NCBI GenBank assembly: GCA_944326365.1
Contig: CALVDR010000025.1
Coordinates: forward strand, 1-41,369
From: an uncultured Bacteroidales bacterium
Lineage (GTDB): Bacteria > Bacteroidota > Bacteroidia > Bacteroidales > UBA932
Length of the DNA stretch: 41,369 bases
Direction: 5' to 3'
Positions 41,229 through 41,369 of the stretch are shown in pieces; the first letter of the stretch is position 1, and each line of letters begins with the position of its first letter. A model generated the notes under the pieces. That model was not told the origin of the DNA, did not search any database, and was given only the letters and a program-made list of their open reading frames with translations. The position numbers and the translations under genes were made by a program.

Positions 41229-41369
41229 CAATCCCCAAACGAAAAGGGGGTCTCCGGAAGGCACTACGGTGCCCGGGAGAAACAGAATTTGAAGTTCATT
41301 GAAAAGACTGGTAAAGTACAAGCAAGCAAAGCAAGAAGTCAATTCAAGGCCGGACAGACTAGAGATATA
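41229..41369 (+). other. Probable rRNA operon leader (start of transcript, runs off the window)
   Basis: The transcript would begin near 41235. It has a CCCC / GGGG hairpin, a second hairpin (CTCCGG ... CGGGAG with GGCA / TGCC, about 41252-41279), then GAAGTTCATTGAAAAGACTG and AGTCAATTCAAGGCCGGACA, which resemble the leader ahead of 16S rRNA in Bacteroidota as I recall it. The rRNA gene itself is not in the window, so this is an inference. The minus-strand frame over it (41061-41342) is not a gene. Confidence 0.6.

Noticed and set aside
41229..41290. Riboswitch in the last leader
   Set aside because: Hairpins are present, but no known aptamer core could be recognised, and the context fits an rRNA leader better.
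41061..41342. Minus-strand frame of 93 codons at the window end
   Set aside because: It lies antisense to a perfect promoter and leader and has a Phe-rich composition with no family match.

Overview
The window looks like a chromosomal segment of a Bacteroidota (Bacteroidales-type) genome. The reasons are: many promoters with the Bacteroidota -7 box TAnnTTTG, several with a TTTG or TTG element 19-21 nt upstream; a short primary sigma factor of 286 aa without the long N-terminal regions; a very long SecA (1090 aa) with an SEC-C zinc tail; a dnaN / exonuclease / hypothetical cluster; and mostly weak Shine-Dalgarno sequences. Base composition is near 48-50% G+C by eye in the core and lower in the accessory part. 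Genus cannot be assigned from this alone.

Layout. (1) 1-4.9 kb: two identical 75-bp intergenic repeats, an aldose-1-epimerase-like gene, tRNA-Gln, and a four-gene minus-strand operon (DEDDh exonuclease, secreted DNA/RNA nuclease, tadA, YqaA/DedA-like membrane protein). Then come a winged-helix-like hypothetical gene and a tRNA-Arg/tRNA-His pair. (2) 4.95-15.5 kb: an accessory island. It opens with a third copy of the 75-bp repeat whose central 27 bp is inverted. It holds a DIP1984-family gene, an AAA+ ATPase, a translationally coupled pair of DUF262 proteins (the first with a GmrSD/SspE-like DUF1524 nuclease end, the second without), a decayed exonuclease gene, a convergent STAND-like ATPase, a graveyard of broken ATPase and possible DUF262 pieces, and a WYL-domain regulator. 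(3) 15.5-27.3 kb: core genes: aminotransferase, secA, bactofilin, SRP RNA, cdd, mnmA, a 125-bp tandem repeat, an HI0933-type flavoprotein, tRNA-Thr, and the dnaN cluster. (4) 27.4-41.4 kb: HtrA protease, rpoD, argS-ygiQ, an acidic hypothetical protein, a ClC channel with CBS domains, tex, an EamA transporter, a pyrC/glycosyltransferase pair, and finally a perfect strong promoter plus leader that probably belongs to an rRNA operon starting just beyond the window.

The island is the candidate for a new system. The same 17-bp motif TGTCATATTTTGGCACA lies exactly 26 nt (start to start) upstream of the -7 box of both the DIP1984 gene at the left edge and the WYL regulator at the right edge. WYL regulators such as BrxR and CapW control phage-defence operons, so the simplest reading is one regulator governing a defence-type island of an AAA+ ATPase and two DUF262 proteins. 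The shared site and its spacing are seen directly; the defence role is inference.
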